Source of the DNA: Toxonevra muliebris
Lineage: Eukaryota; Arthropoda; Insecta; Diptera; Pallopteridae
Reading direction: 5' to 3'
Assembly: GCA_963691655.1 (NCBI GenBank)
Contig: OY829329.1
Span: 58,231,408 to 58,295,407, forward strand
Length of the DNA stretch: 64,000 bases
Shown: piece after piece, positions 1 through 11,939 of the stretch
Numbering within the stretch: position 1 is the stretch's first letter
How the letters are laid out: the number at the start of each line of letters is the position of its first letter
Translations under genes and position numbers: made by a program
The notes under the pieces: generated by a model
Databases searched by the model: none
What the model was told of the DNA's origin: nothing
The model's input: only the letters and a program-made list of their open reading frames with translations

Positions 1-1445
1 TCATTAGAATTATGGTGTACGATGACTGATAAAGTTAACATTTCTTTATATTTGGCTTATCATTAATAAAAATATACGACAGAAATGCATATGTATTAGA
101 CTAATTTATATGAAGCCCGTGAAATATAATACATTTAAACTATTTAATGTTTCTTCATAAAGAATTGCATGCAAATTGAAATAATAATTTATTATTTATA
201 ATTTTAACTGCAATCAGCTCATAATAATATAAGCCAGTGACGGACTCAGGAAATCTCTTTGGAGGAGGAAAAATAAATATAAGTAGAATTTTTATATAAG
301 TTATTACTGTTTGAAAAAAAGAATTTGTTTGTGATTTTCGATCGAATTCCCCGCATTGGTATAATTTCATATTATAACAGCGATACACGCACTTTCCATA
401 TAAACATTTGACAAAAACGAACGAAATCAACCTCAGTGAGTGTTATTTTAAGGCGACCCTGAACTTTCTCGGGCCAAAACTTAACAAATTTTTATGGGAC
501 TGGTAGATTAATAGAAACGTACTTTCTGACTCTTGAATTTTTAACATATAAGCTTCAGCCAACTTTTGGACATAAAAGTTATCAAAGGATAAGACATCGG
601 GTTTCTTTTGACTCAAATAAAAAATAGCAAAACTTTGTTTTGAGAAAAACGGGTTCAAAGTTTTGACTATCGGTTTTTAACATATAAAATGTACTTCATC
701 TTCTTTATGACGGTTTAACGTAATTTGTTAGTTTACAGATTAGTCAACAATGATTAAGAGCTATTAATCAGGAGGTGGTGGACGAAGGCATAGCTAAGCC
801 TTTCTAAACGGCCGAAAGGGAAGTCGAAGCGCCGCGCGTCTGTTTTGGCCTGAATAACACTCGCCGTTATAATCGTCTATATATACGAAAGCACTCTTCG
901 TTCTCTAAAATCTAAAATACTTTCGAAATATAACACTTTCAAAAAGCACACTTTTTTAAAAATCGATTTCTCCAAACCAATAAATTGCAGGGCCTGCTTA
1001 AGAAAAGATGAAGATTTTAAGACCCAAAATATGAAATATTTCATAAGTTAATGGTTTTTATTACATACAATTTGACAAAAAATATTCTACAGACTTTAAT
1101 TACTAAAAGCTGAACGACTTCAAATTCCCCGCAAAAAACAGCTCATTCCCCGATTTCCCGCACCAAGTAAAATTTAAGTAAAATCCACGCGAGTTGGCAT
1201 CGCTGGTGTGGGGTGAACTTTTTCCTCCCCCCTTATATCCGCTACTGTGATAAGCAAGTAATTCCTGTTGTTAATACTAAACTTTGTTATTCATCAGAGT
1301 AGCAAGGAATTCCCACAATGACTGATAGCTCAAACACTTATTTATATTTGGCTTATCATGAATAAATATATATAAATTAAGCTCGTGAAATATATTGTAC
1401 ATAATTCATTTAAATTCTTTAATGTTTCTTTATAAAAAATTCAAA
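1..1445. repeat. Direct repeat pair flanking a hAT-like element
   Basis: Two related stretches, about 20-175 and 1290-1440, share a segment with ATTTGGCTTATCATKAATAA and then ATTTAAAYT.TTTAATGTTTCTT. A third, inverted copy of the first part (CATTTGGCTTATCATTA with a nearby GACAGAAAT) lies near 10105-10165. The pair brackets the element at 234-1247, so this looks like a dispersed repeat interrupted or duplicated around an insertion. I see no gene here; the short open frames at 155-658 (minus) resemble no family I know. Confidence 0.5.
234..1247. mobile_element. hAT-like non-autonomous element
   Basis: The ends are inverted: CAGTGACGGACTCAGG with GGAGGAGGAAAAA on the left, and the complement of TTTTTCCTCCCCCC...CCGCTACTG on the right. 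The flanks ATATAAGC and TGATAAGC match over six of eight bases, in keeping with a worn 8-bp target duplication. The CAGTRRCGGAT terminus recurs elsewhere in the window (near 10332, 48255 and 58970). There is no transposase inside. Confidence 0.5.
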
Positions 1446-2092
1446 ATATATGAATATATTTTAATTCTAAAAAGTGTCATACAATCTCACAAAAATAAAA
1501 ATATAACATTTCCTCATAAATTTCAATAATTGCTTTAGTTATTTCGAAAGATAACCTATCAAAGATACTGAGAAACTGCAGTTAATTTTACACTTATCAT
1601 TCTTAGAACAATGAGAAAGCGTACAGTAATTCAACATCTCAGTTACTTATATTTATTCGGAATATTCCTTGTAAAAAAATATATTTGAATTGAGATATTT
1701 GATACACTGCAATCTCAATATTCGATTGTTCTCATCTATTAAATTTCTTTCCCAGTCTTTGCCCCAAACTTGATTCACTCAGTAAAGCAAGGAGGTAAGG
1801 TGCGAGATAAACAATACCCCAATAAAAAATTTCCGAACTTGCAAAATTAATATTTTATTATAGTTCTTGACTACGCACTTGAAGTTTTCTGAAGAGGCCT
1901 TATCATATCATACTTACAATTAAAAATTTAAATAACCCAAACATTTTTTAATTCAAACAAAAAAATACGAGTTGATTTATTTTGTATCCGATACATGAAA
2001 AAAAAATGTTTGGGGTGATTAAAATTTTTAATTGTATATATGATATGGAATGACCCATATACAGCTGCAAAGGGATAACAAATTATACTCAC

Positions 2093-2346
2093 TTTGAATG
2101 TATAGTGAATTTTAAAAAATTCTCACTAATTCCAATAAATTGAGGCGCATCAATTTTTACTTCAAATTTAGGCAACACATATTTCTCCACACGAAAAGTT
2201 TTATTCTTAACTGATTCACCGTTAATTTTTACACTAATCTGCCATTCGCCGATTTTGGTAAATTCGCTCAATTGCACTTGTTCCTTGAAAACGCCCGACG
2301 TTAGCTTGATATTCGTAAATTGTTTAATGCGAATTTTCTCAGAATT
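2093..2346 (-). CDS. TEP gene (minus strand) exon 3: MG2/MG3; last exon in the window
   Basis: 84 codons plus 2 nt (NSEKIRIKQF...[10 protein letters not shown]...FTIHS) follow a TTTTTGCAATAG acceptor and end at a GTGAGT donor. YVLPKFEV is a strong TEP/alpha-2-macroglobulin motif. The plus-strand gene reads through this point without an intron. No later TEP exon is visible on the minus strand in 1-2086, so the gene either continues past the left edge after an intron over 2 kb long or is a 5' fragment. No stop or frameshift appears in these three exons. Confidence 0.8.
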
Positions 2347-2430
2347 CTATTGCAAAAATGAAAAAACCAAAAAAAACTAAGTTATTTCAAATTCAAACAA
2401 AAATTGTGTTCTCCATCGTACAATACTAAC

Positions 2431-2661
2431 CTCAACATTTATTTCAATCGGTTTTTTAATCACAGCTGGCTTCATATGCTCATTCAAAAATATAACACGA
2501 AATTGTAACAAGTCACCAGGTTTATACATAGCTTTATCAGTTTGCACATAGATTCCTGCACTCTGAACTTCCATAAAATTGAGTATGGTTCTATTTTTGA
2601 AATTTATACCTGAGACCCCTTCAGCTATTAAGCTATAATCACCCTTTACGATATCGGGTAT
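2431..2661 (-). CDS. TEP gene (minus strand) exon 2: MG1/MG2
   Basis: The 77 codons start after a TTTTTTTTTTAG acceptor (IPDIVKGDYSLIAEG...) and include the family hallmark IYVQTDKAMYKPGDLLQFRV. In the plus-strand TEP the equivalent reads [20 protein letters not shown]. The exon ends ..INVE at a GTTAGT donor in phase 0, the same phase as the other gene at this point. Confidence 0.85.
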
Positions 2662-2722
2662 CTAAAAAAAAAATAATTTGTATTTTGGAAAGCATTTTTC
2701 TATTATTACTAAAGAAACGTAC

Positions 2723-2959
2723 CCATAAATCTACTTTCTTGACTGACAGCGGCTGCACAGTCACTTCTTCTTTTTTATCGAATTGTGGTCCTTCTATACC
2801 AAGTTTAATTTTACATGCTTGTTTTAGATCATGTACGGTTACAACAATACTGTAATTTGAATTTGGCCGTATAGTACCAGGTCCAACGATTGAGTAATAC
2901 TCCTTAGCTTGTACTTGCAGCTGCAACATTAAAAGTGCTGCTATAATTAGGCGTAACAT
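2723..2959 (-). CDS. TEP gene (minus strand) exon 1: signal peptide and MG1 start
   Basis: The 79 codons begin with a hydrophobic signal peptide (MLRLIIAALLMLQLQVQA) directly joined to the mature TEP start, [17 protein letters not shown]. This matches [17 protein letters not shown] of the plus-strand TEP in this window. The exon ends ..VDLW in phase 0 at a GTACGT donor. In the other TEP the signal peptide has its own exon 8 kb away; here signal and first macroglobulin strands share one exon. TEPs are secreted complement-like opsonins of the alpha-2-macroglobulin family. Confidence 0.85.
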
Positions 2960-3069
2960 TTTTGTCTTACTGAAAAATTAATCTTTTTTTTATTATTTTA
3001 TTAATTTATTTATTTCCATTAATCCCAACTATGCAAAGATGTGATCTGCTGAGCAAATGTTTCAACAAT

Positions 3070-3102
3070 GACTGAATGAGCGGCGCTCATATGAAATATA
3101 TA
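3070..3102 (-). promoter_or_regulatory. TATA + Inr core promoter of minus-strand TEP gene
   Basis: Reading the minus strand, TATATATTT starts at 3102 and a perfect Drosophila-type initiator TCAGTC has its +1 A at 3073, 29 bases downstream, which is the standard TATA-to-start spacing. The implied 5' UTR is 113 nt and leads to the ATG at 2959. Confidence 0.7.
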
Positions 3103-3535
3103 CCCGCTTAAATGGCGGAATTAACTAATATTGATTGACCTATCACATTGCCGGAGCGATATGATTTAGCTCAGAGCGATAAAAATTTAAAATGTTTCTG
3201 TATAATCTGAGTTCTAGCGAATTTCTTGCTCACAATATTGTATTTTTGCTGAAAAATTGCATATGTATAATTAAATAATACTGTATAGGTAGTAGAGATG
3301 CCAATCCCGAGATCCCAGGTTTTCTTAAATCCCATGTGCAATTAAAAAAATCAAGCAGCGTAGAACAACGCTCCGACATGTTTTCCTTTTTAATTAATCC
3401 AAATAACGTTCATGATTTTAATTACGAATTTGTGAAGTTCGATCTTTTGTTATTATTAAACAAAACCTGGAGAATATCCTCTTTAAATTAGAAAATGTGC
3501 CTTATTGTGAAATCGACAATCGATAATAACCCAGT

Positions 3536-3883
3536 GTCTATACCTGCCAGTGCTGGCATGCCAGCACTAACACACCCCTCCACTTTTTCACTAATACACT
3601 CACATTATTTTCATTGGCAGAGTCACTGGCAAGCATATTTCGATGCCAATGATTTGACGTTAGCAGACAATATTTGACGTTTCTGCAAATTTGTGAAAGA
3701 AAACAAAAAGAAAGTAGAGCAGATCGAGCAAACTGTTAGAAATGAAGGGCCTGACATTTTGTTGGAAATTAATTGGCATGATAATTGGCAGGAGGCCTAC
3801 GTCACAAAGACAATTTTTCTGTTTTTTTTTTTTAAAGTTAATACGTATTCTCAATTGGCATGCCAGCACTGGCAGGTGTAGAC
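3536..3883. mobile_element. MITE with about 28-bp inverted ends
   Basis: GTCTATACCTGCCAGTGCTG...ATGCCA at the left is inverted as TGGCATGCCAGCACTGGCAG...GTAGAC at the right. The 348-bp unit has no convincing coding frame; the short frames in both directions are by-products of the palindrome. Confidence 0.7.
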
Positions 3884-3988
3884 GCAGTGTAAAGCATTTG
3901 AGATAAATGAAGCGTAAACTTAAAATAAAATTTCTAGTTTTAGCTAACAGCTTTCAAAATTCGTTTAACAGTTTATCCGATGTATTAA

Positions 3989-5561
3989 GGTACTAGTCCA
4001 CTGTGAAAAAAAAAAATTGATTGTTTTATATTATATTAGCTGGACCCGGCTGCACGTTGCACGTTGGAATAAAAGAGAAAGCAATTTTTTCATTGTCTCG
4101 CTTCTCTCCTTCATTTCTTTCATACCATTCCCACCAACAGATGGCGTTGTTTAACGCGGTTTTACCTATTTATATTTTTATTTATGTAGATTTATTAGGT
4201 ATATAAAAATACGCTCGTATTCGATTGCAATGTTGTGTTAAAAGTTCAAAGCGCTCGGTGAAGAACTTTCGGAGATTTGCGGTTTTGGACAAACGGATTT
4301 TTATTTATAAAGATTATGACTCCTTAACATCTTAAAAATATGTGTACAAAATTTTTTACAAAACTAATAAATAGAAAAAATAGTATTTTATATATTATAA
4401 TTAAGATTTCCGCAAGCGTCCACTGTATTACATACAAAAAAAAAAATTTAAATGCATTTTTCTCAAAATCGGTTTACTCAAATCGGCTTCCAACATAACT
4501 TAAGTTTTACTCGACCGATTTTCATAAACCTTGGTTCACTTTTTTGACTATTGCCATTCCCCCTGCCCCAAAGAAGTAAACAAAAAATGGCGGTTTTTTT
4601 TAATTTTTGAAGGGAAACTTCTATTCTCTTGTCCTAGAGTAAAACCAACCGGATGTGACGTCGCACGTAAGTTTGCAATGCGACATAATTTTGTCGAGCA
4701 ATGCGCATGAAGGGCTAAATATCAATATTCTGTAACTGAATTCACGAGCAAACTATATATTAAACGATTCATAAATAGTTTTAATTCAATATAACATATT
4801 AATTAAACACACACACACACACGCCTATGGCAGGAAGAACAATGTGTAGCGTCGCCATCTTAAAGTTTATGACAGTTATACATTTCACATACAGATGGCG
4901 CAAATGTCCAAGGAATTACATAAGGATGTCGCACACAAAAAGAATTCGCTACAATTGTCATCGACATTACCGGTACAGAGTTGCAATTTTTTTTCTAGCA
5001 TTAATCCCAAAAAAAAAAATTGGTTGTGTATTAACGAACACAAGGCAGAAGTGAAATTTCTTGTGAACTAAACGAAACACAAGCAAATGAAATTAAAAAA
5101 CACAAGCCAATGAAGTAAAAAATTTAGCGATTGAAAAATTTCATTTGCTTGTTATTTGCTTGTGTTTCGTTTAGTTTACAAGAAGTTTCACTTCTGCCTT
5201 GTGTTCGTTAATACACAATTTAGTTTTTTTTTTTTTAAAGGTGCGCCATTTTCTCTACTTTTTTTTCATGGTCTGCTTAGAGGAGATGCACAACTACAAC
5301 TGTAAGATAAAACATCCTCTTTGATTTTTTTATTTGCGATGCTGCAAAAAGGAGGGAGAATGGTAACCGATTAAAGTATTTTTTTTAATACGCTCTCTAG
5401 CAGACAACCACCAAAGATTTTTGATAAAATTTTTTTTTTTCTTAAATTTTAAATTATAAACATTTAATTAACACCTATATAAAAAAATTCAATTAAATAT
5501 TATATGTAAAAAAAAATATTTGAAAAGGGTGTTTTTTATAGCAACACAGTTGACTAGTACC
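3989..5561. mobile_element. TTAA-flanked non-autonomous DNA element
   Basis: The ends GGTACTAGTCCACTGTG and CACAGTTGACTAGTACC are inverted copies, each directly bordered by TTAA (3985-3988 and 5562-5565). TTAA duplication is the signature of the piggyBac superfamily, though these termini do not begin with the usual CCC. Length 1573 bp, with no transposase frame. It carries a large hairpin (5022-5220) and a short (CA)n run near 4806. Confidence 0.7.
5022..5220. repeat. Long near-perfect hairpin
   Basis: The arm at about 5022-5095 (GTGTATTAACGAACACAAGG..., TTCTTGTGAACTAAACGAAA...) is repeated in inverse at about 5141-5220, separated by about 45 bp. It sits inside the TTAA-flanked element and is probably a foldback insertion or internal palindrome of it. 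Confidence 0.75.
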
Positions 5562-5565
5562 TTAA

Positions 5566-7229
5566 CCCATTAAGGATGAGCGAGAACCAAAGTAGATAGA
5601 TCAAGAAAGTAACTTGGGAAAAAAATTGTTTTTGAACCTGGCTTAAAAACGGCTTAGCGATAAGATGCCATATAGCACCGCTAGGCATTACTGGGCTAAT
5701 CAAAGGATTTGATGTATTTTCCTATGAGGCAATAGGAGATACATATTACCTCCAAAAAGCTTTCAACCACATTTCAGCAATTCAACTAAAAAGTGTTGTG
5801 GCGAAAAGGTGCCCCTCGTCTGCAGGCTTTATATGCAATAAGCTTAGGTCAGGATTATAGGACACAACCTTAAATGCTTTAATTTTTTTAATATCATATT
5901 ATAACAATAATAAAATGTAATATGCAGGTTGATTCTTTCTACCTCAACGCTTTTAGCCTTGCATTTCAATATTGTAACTTGATCTCAAAACAAGTGATAT
6001 ATAAATATTTTTTTTAAAAAGTTGTGTGCATTTTCGTTCAATTAATTATTAATTTCAAGCACGAACAAATCTGATTTCAGACTTTTAACGCTTCTATTAC
6101 ATTAAGGTCATCCCGTGACCTTTTTTTGTTTCATTTACCAATATTTTTGAAAAGAAACACAATTTTGGGATTTCCCTTTATGAATTTCCTGCGTCGAGAG
6201 GAAACCCTCCGGAAAAGTATAAAAAGAAGCCTTTTGTTTTATAAAGTAAGTGGTAATATTAAAACTTACGTGTGTGCACCATAAGGTCATTCAGTGATCA
6301 TCACCGGTTTTATACGTCAAGTGTGTAGCTCCCGTCTTTTTTTTGTGTGTTTTTAGTTTGTGTGAATAAGCAGATAATTATTTTTTATAAAATGCAATAA
6401 AAACTACTTTCAGTAAGTATTTCAAATTTGTTATTAGATTTTTTTGTTTAGGATTTGCGTACTGATTGTATTTTGTCGCAGCGGTCTCATTCTCTGACAG
6501 AAAGACAGATACAAGATATTATTAAAGATATTGATGAGTGTAGTGTCGTTTGGAGATGAAGCCCACGTAGTAGAAAAGTTTGCGGACAACGAATTTTCTG
6601 ACGAATATATTGAGAGTGGGGAAGAGGAAAGTGTTGTTGGAGCACCATTGGTGCTATTCGAAGGAGTGGTCACACGGAACCGACTGGACCCGTTAATACT
6701 AGGCTTAGGGCCATGGCAGAAAATCTAGTCCGAGAACAGCCACGAGTTATTACATATGTAGTACATCGCATATCTATGTAATATAAAAAAAATCATTTGA
6801 TCTGTTTCACAGCTCACATGAAAAAATTGTCAATTGGCCCGTAGCTAATTATGGATATTGGATACCTATGTTTTATGGATAGAAATTAATCTCACTTAAC
6901 GCGTCAAACACATTCAAGCGCCGAGTTTCCTTCGAAAATCTGGGCACGGAACTCAATCGTGGGATATAGCTAAGTACTTCGGCAAGTAGTGGTCTCGTGT
7001 AAAAAAATTTTTAATTTCTATTTTTGGTTTTTTGAGCGTGCCGAAATTCCCGGGACTAGTAAAATCCGAAAATTGATATCCCTAATATGTAGATAAGGGT
7101 GTTTTTAATTTTATCCCCTGTATCATCTGTGTGAAGGTCGAAAATATTATCGTTGAAAGTTTTCTACATGTATGTATGCAAATGTTTTTCTCCGTAAAAT
7201 CCACAGAGATTTAAATGCATATAACTCAA
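5566..7229. other. Intergenic stretch with no supported gene
   Basis: AT-rich sequence. An open frame at 6531-6728 is acidic (ESGEEESVV) but matches no family I recognise and has no convincing start context. It could be debris of a transposase N-terminus, but I cannot support that. Confidence 0.4.
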
Positions 7230-7908
7230 TATATGGGGCGTTCCAGGCCAAGTCAACAGCAATTCACACCACATGTCTCCGATAAGCTTCAAATTTGGAG
7301 GGTCGATAGAGAAACATGAATAATAAAAAGATGCAAAATTTCAGTTGTTTTTATACATTTTTGCGAATATTGCAGTACAAAAACACAAAAAATACGTTTT
7401 TTTATTTTTGATTTTTTCAAAACTGAGACAAGGAAAAATTTTGAAAAATTTCACATATGTGTAACATTGGATTGTCTATCTAAAAAAAAAAAAATTAAAA
7501 AATTTTTAATCAAAAATTAACAACAAAAACAAAATTTTTTTAAACATATTATTAATTCAAAAACTCAAAAAAGATACAAAAAGCAATTTTTTGATATGGA
7601 AATATTCCGAAAAGTTATTTTAATACTTTGGCTACATTTCTGTTGAAGGAAGAAATTTGAAAAAGCCAATAGTTTTGGGAGTTGTGATGAAAAAAGTTTG
7701 AAAAATGGAATTTTTCGTCATTTTGGAGAAATGTGGGGGTTAGGGGGGGTAGATGGAAGGTCAGTTACTTAGGTTGAAATATTTCCTATACTTTTCTGTA
7801 CAATTCGTCCTATGGCACTGAAAACGAAATCCGGCGTTTTGAGGATCAAATGTTCACTTATTAGTATGTGGCATACCCCCACAACTTGGTCATAACACGG
7901 AAACTATA

Positions 7909-9158
7909 CAGGGTGACAATTGTAAAGTGACGCAAGTTTAATACTCTGCAGCAAGCTTTGCCATTTACCGTTACTTTAATTTAAAAAGCAAATTCATTCA
8001 TCATTGGCTTTGCTTTTAATTTCATTTGAATTTTTGTTATTACATTTTAAAATTTCCATAAAAATGGACAAGGAAAATATTCGTCGTGAAATTATGAAAT
8101 TTCATTTGGCAAATTATAGTAGCCGTCAAATTGCAAAGGCTTTAAATTTGTCAAGTCGTACGGTAGACCGAGCTATTATTCGATATAATGAAACTGGAGA
8201 TAGAGACCGGGGAAAATTTTCAACAGTTGCCACTACTGGTTTAACAGAAAAAATTCGTAAACGAATCAAGCGAAATCCAAGGCGCTCAATGAGAAAAATC
8301 GATAAGGATGTGGGAGTAAACCGTGAAACAGTGCGAATCATTGCAAAATCAAAGCTTAATCTTAAGCCGTACAAGCTCCGAAAAGCTCAAGATCTGACAC
8401 AAAAAAAGAAAGATTTGCGACTGCAAAGATGCAAGCGTACTCCGTGTTAAAAAATGTTGAAAATATCTTGTTTACAGATGAAAAAATTTTCACGGTTGAA
8501 CAACATTTCAATGCGCAAAATGACCAATGTGGCTAACATCATCATCGCAACAAAATAGGACTGTTGGCCGAGTTCAAAAGCCAGCTTCCGTTATGGTATG
8601 GGCTGGAGTTTCCGCTAATGTCAGAACCCCTCTAATATTCGTTGAAGAGGGTGTTAAAATTGACCAGGTTGTTTATCGGAGCATTTTAAATGAACATGTT
8701 CTTCCCTGGGCCCAAGATACATTTGGAAATGAAAACTGGACTTTCCAGCACCTTCCCACATGGCAAAATTAACGCAAACATGGATAAAAGACAATTTTTC
8801 TGGATTCATAACATCTCAATAATGGCTCCCCAGACTTGAATCCAATGGACTACTCTATTTGGAGTATTTTAGAGAGTAAGGCTTGTGCATCTCAACACCA
8901 CAGTCTGGAGTCGCTGACAAATTCATTAGAGAAAGCCTGGACTGGAATTGATCAGGAAGTCCTGCGGCGAACAGTCCTACGATTTCCGGATCGATTGAAG
9001 GCATGTGTGCAGGCTAAAGTAGGTTATATGGAATGAGGTGGGGTTCAAATGAATGCTTATATATTCAGCAATGTTAACACTTAATTGTACTTAATGGAAG
9101 TACGTCCTTTTGAAAATAACTGCTGAAATGTGTGCGTCACTTTACGATTGTCACCCTG
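7909..9158 (+). mobile_element. Tc1/mariner-superfamily element (TA target site)
   Basis: 1250 bp with inverted ends CAGGGTGACAATTGTAAAGT / ACTTTACGATTGTCACCCTG flanked by TA (7907-7908, 9159-9160). It encodes a broken transposase (8064-9036) in the same orientation as its 5' end. It sits between the arms of the 7230-9910 element and is therefore younger than that element. Confidence 0.85.
8064..9036 (+). pseudogene. Broken Tc1/mariner transposase
   Basis: The start ATG at 8064 gives MDKENIRREIMKFHLANYSS, a helix-turn-helix N-terminus (SRQIAKALNLSSRTVDRAI). Later pieces in shifted frames carry FTDEKIFTVE (first catalytic Asp), KPASVMVWAGV and PDLNPMDYSIW (third acidic site). Frame is lost near 8440-8530 and again after WTFQ near 8750, where the expected QDSAPAH segment with the second catalytic Asp is missing. 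A dead copy. Confidence 0.85.
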
Positions 9159-10104
9159 TATAATAGTGGGTTGTATGGAAAAAAGTACACTCCCATAGAA
9201 ATGCTGAGACACGTATGTCATAATTTTCAATCCGATTTCGGAAACCTAGGGATTATAAAATTTTTTTGATTTTGTTGCACAGTGTAATTTTTAATGAACT
9301 TTCTACTGAAAAGTACAGTGTTAAATAATTAAATGATGTTGTTTTCATTATATTATGTGTATTTTATTTGAGAGTAATATAGCCAAAATTACGTTTGGGG
9401 CTTTTACGTGTCTATGGCGAGACGAAAAAGTCACTTGTGGACAGCGATTTCACGCGTATCATTTCACAAAAATCTGTATAACTTCTAAAATTACCGAGTG
9501 CACCCAAAAGTTAATTAAATACTTAAAATTTGCGCAAAACTTAGGGCTATTTTTGTGAATATTTTTTTAAATTTTTAAAAAATTTTATTTTTTCAAAAAA
9601 TCAATTTTTTTTAAAAATTTTGTTTTTGTTGTTAATTTTTGAGTAAAAATGTTTGAAATTTTTTTTTTAGATAGACAATCCAATACATATGTGTGAAATT
9701 TTTCCTTGTCTCAGTTTTGAAAAAAAAAAAAATAATAAAAAAAACGTATATTTTGTGTTTTTGTACTGTAAAATTCGCAGAAATGTATAAAAACAACTGA
9801 AATTTTGCATTTCTTTATTATTCATGTTTCTCTATCGACCCTCCAATTTGAAGCTTATCGGAGACATGTAGTGTGAATTGCTGCTGACTTGGCCTGGAAC
9901 GCCCCATATACTTAAAATCATGTAGCTTTTTCTATAGCTCACACTAGTTGCGGGTTTTGTGATTTGGAATAATGAAGACAGGGGCGAGTTAAAGATTTTT
10001 TTTAGCTGAATTAAAAAAACGCATTAAACATTGAATATAAATTTTGTGATATACTCTGAAGAATAATAGAAAAGGTAGCCCGGAGTCGATTTCATTCATG
10101 GTGA

Positions 10105-10260
10105 ATCTAAAATATACACATATTTCTGTCGTCTGTTTTTTTTTAATGATAAGCCAAATGTACATCAATGTTTCCGTTATCAGGGGGGAGGGGGGGGGGG
10201 GGGAGAGGTGTAGGGTTTGGGCTTAAGATCTTCATAGCGATGAATATCTCAAACATTTTG
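10105..10260. repeat. Inverted copy of the left-end dispersed repeat, followed by a poly-G tract
   Basis: The segment near 10105-10165 is the reverse complement of the segment at 45-105. It is followed by a run of nearly pure G (about 10180-10206). The nearby TCTGGATCCGCCAATG (10330-10345) resembles the CAGTRRCGGAT end of the element at 234-1247. Confidence 0.5.
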
Positions 10261-10497
10261 ATCGCTGATCATGAGTCAAAAAAAAAAATTTTATAGGAAC
10301 AAAAAATTTTGAAGCACTCTCCGTGAAAATGTCTGGATCCGCCAATGTTTGCACAGATGAACAACAATATTTAATATTAAGAACAGAAAATACTTGCTCA
10401 TAATATTTATAAAATTATGAGCTAATTGCAAACTCTGAATCCACTTGTGTTCATATTTAAATATATTTTTTAATTTTTCTTTAATTCATCTCTACAG

Positions 10498-10600
10498 CCC
10501 ATTGGCAAGAACAGTGTATCAGTTCAAAGAAATGTCAAGAATCATCTAGCAACTGGCTATCAAAGCCAATTGAGGAATAGAAACAATACATCAACTGACA
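10498..10600 (+). CDS. Possible internal exon of an unknown gene
   Basis: A good acceptor (TTCATCTCTACAG) and consensus donor (ACA|GTAAGT) bound a 103-nt stretch open in one frame: PIGKNSVSVQRNVKNHLATG..NRNNTSTD. It splices in phase to the short terminal exon at 10674. I do not recognise the protein and found no upstream exon, so this may be a stray 3' end or a chance open frame. Confidence 0.3.
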
Positions 10601-10673
10601 GTAAGTGAACTTAATTTGCTTCAAATTTCTTTACTAAATTCAATTTAATCATTTCTTTTTTTTCAACAACAAG

Positions 10674-10705
10674 CTGGACAACAATATACGCAATTTAGAA
10701 TTTAA
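10674..10705 (+). CDS. Possible terminal exon paired with 10498-10600
   Basis: After a pyrimidine-rich tract and CAACAAG acceptor, the phase left by the previous exon gives TGQQYTQFRI and then TAA at 10703-10705. The matching phase and immediate stop are the only support. Confidence 0.27.
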
Positions 10706-11939
10706 AGCTTAATAATATTTTAAAAGATGTTACGAATTCTGGATTAAAAATTTGTGTTAAACCAATTAAAGAGGGTTCGAAATTGCATATGCTAAATAAT
10801 TTCGTATCAGTGACAAATCTGTGGTCACAAGGCATAACAACACAACTCGAGTTTTGTCAAATTCGAGTTATTATTATAATTGAAATCTTCATATCCGATT
10901 TCATATTGTGCCAAATTTTATGAATATCGGTTCAGTGGTTTACGAGATATTAAAGGAAAAATAGCACAGCTTAAATTGATTTCTATTAGCATTTGAATCT
11001 TCTGAAGTGCTCTCTTGTAAAACTCAAATAACTGACTTATGCTGTTATGCCTTGTGACCACAGAAATATGGTGTTCATGGAAGTATATTTTTCTACAAGC
11101 TATACAATACTTGAATGATATTCTATGAATCGCGGTTGTGGATAAATGATTAACCCTCCCAGACACAAAAATCAGCCGCTTGAATTAAAAATTTAAAAAT
11201 TGCACGTATACTAATATGTTGGCACTAAAATCGAATCTGGTATAAAATCATATTTCCGTCAGGTGATTCCCAATATAAGGGATACCGTTACTGTGTGTAT
11301 CACAATTTTCGTCACATGCTTTTGAGTTATGACTTACACTCGGATATATTTATACTGAATTTTCAAAATGTACTTTCAGCACTTCGATCTACAAAATCTC
11401 CATACAAAAATCAATATCTACTACATTAAGGGTTTTGTAGCTTTTAATAACATACAGATTCAGACTAAAGCCGTCCGCTTGCTTGAAATAGCTGAGCTGA
11501 AAGCATCACCAAAAACGTGGCAATCATTATTATGAAATTTCATCATCGCTTTATGAAATTTACGCTTATAATAAATGTTCCACCAAGGGTAATTTAATAT
11601 TTTGCTGATAGGATATTTAGTTTCAGCAAAGTGCCAAAATGTACTTCCTGGCTCTATATTTTTATCAGATTTATATGCTCCTATCGAGCTAACAAATCTG
11701 TACCCTCCTAAATCATCCTATATATACAGTATGTAACAAAATTGAGCAAATAAAGGAGAATTTTCGAGATAAGAAAAATAGCCAAAAATGGCGTCAAATT
11801 AAAAAATAACAGCCCAAGAGTGGAATCAAATTTTTGAAATCAAATAACTCCTTCAGGTTCAAAAAGGGTCTTGAAAGTAGCGAAATTTCGGCAATAAATT
11901 ATGATTTTTCAAAATTTTTTTTTATATAAATTTTGGGCT

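Larger units (their letters stand above)
7230..9910. mobile_element. Long inverted-repeat (foldback-like) element, split by a Tc1/mariner insertion
   Basis: About 300 bp at the left (7230 on: TATGGGGCGTTCCAGGCCAA..., ...GACAAGGAAAAATTT) is inverted at about 9610-9910 (...GGCCTGGAACGCCCCATA). The arms include matching stretches such as TTTGAAGCTTATCGGAGACA. Without the nested element the unit is about 1.4 kb. No coding capacity of its own is seen. Confidence 0.75.

Noticed and set aside
443..658. 71-aa minus-strand frame downstream of the minus-strand TEP exons
   Set aside because: No resemblance to any TEP domain, so it is not the missing exon 4.
6531..6728. Possible piggyBac-type transposase N-terminus (acidic 65-aa frame)
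   Set aside because: Only the acidic composition suggests it; no catalytic motif or continuing frame was found.
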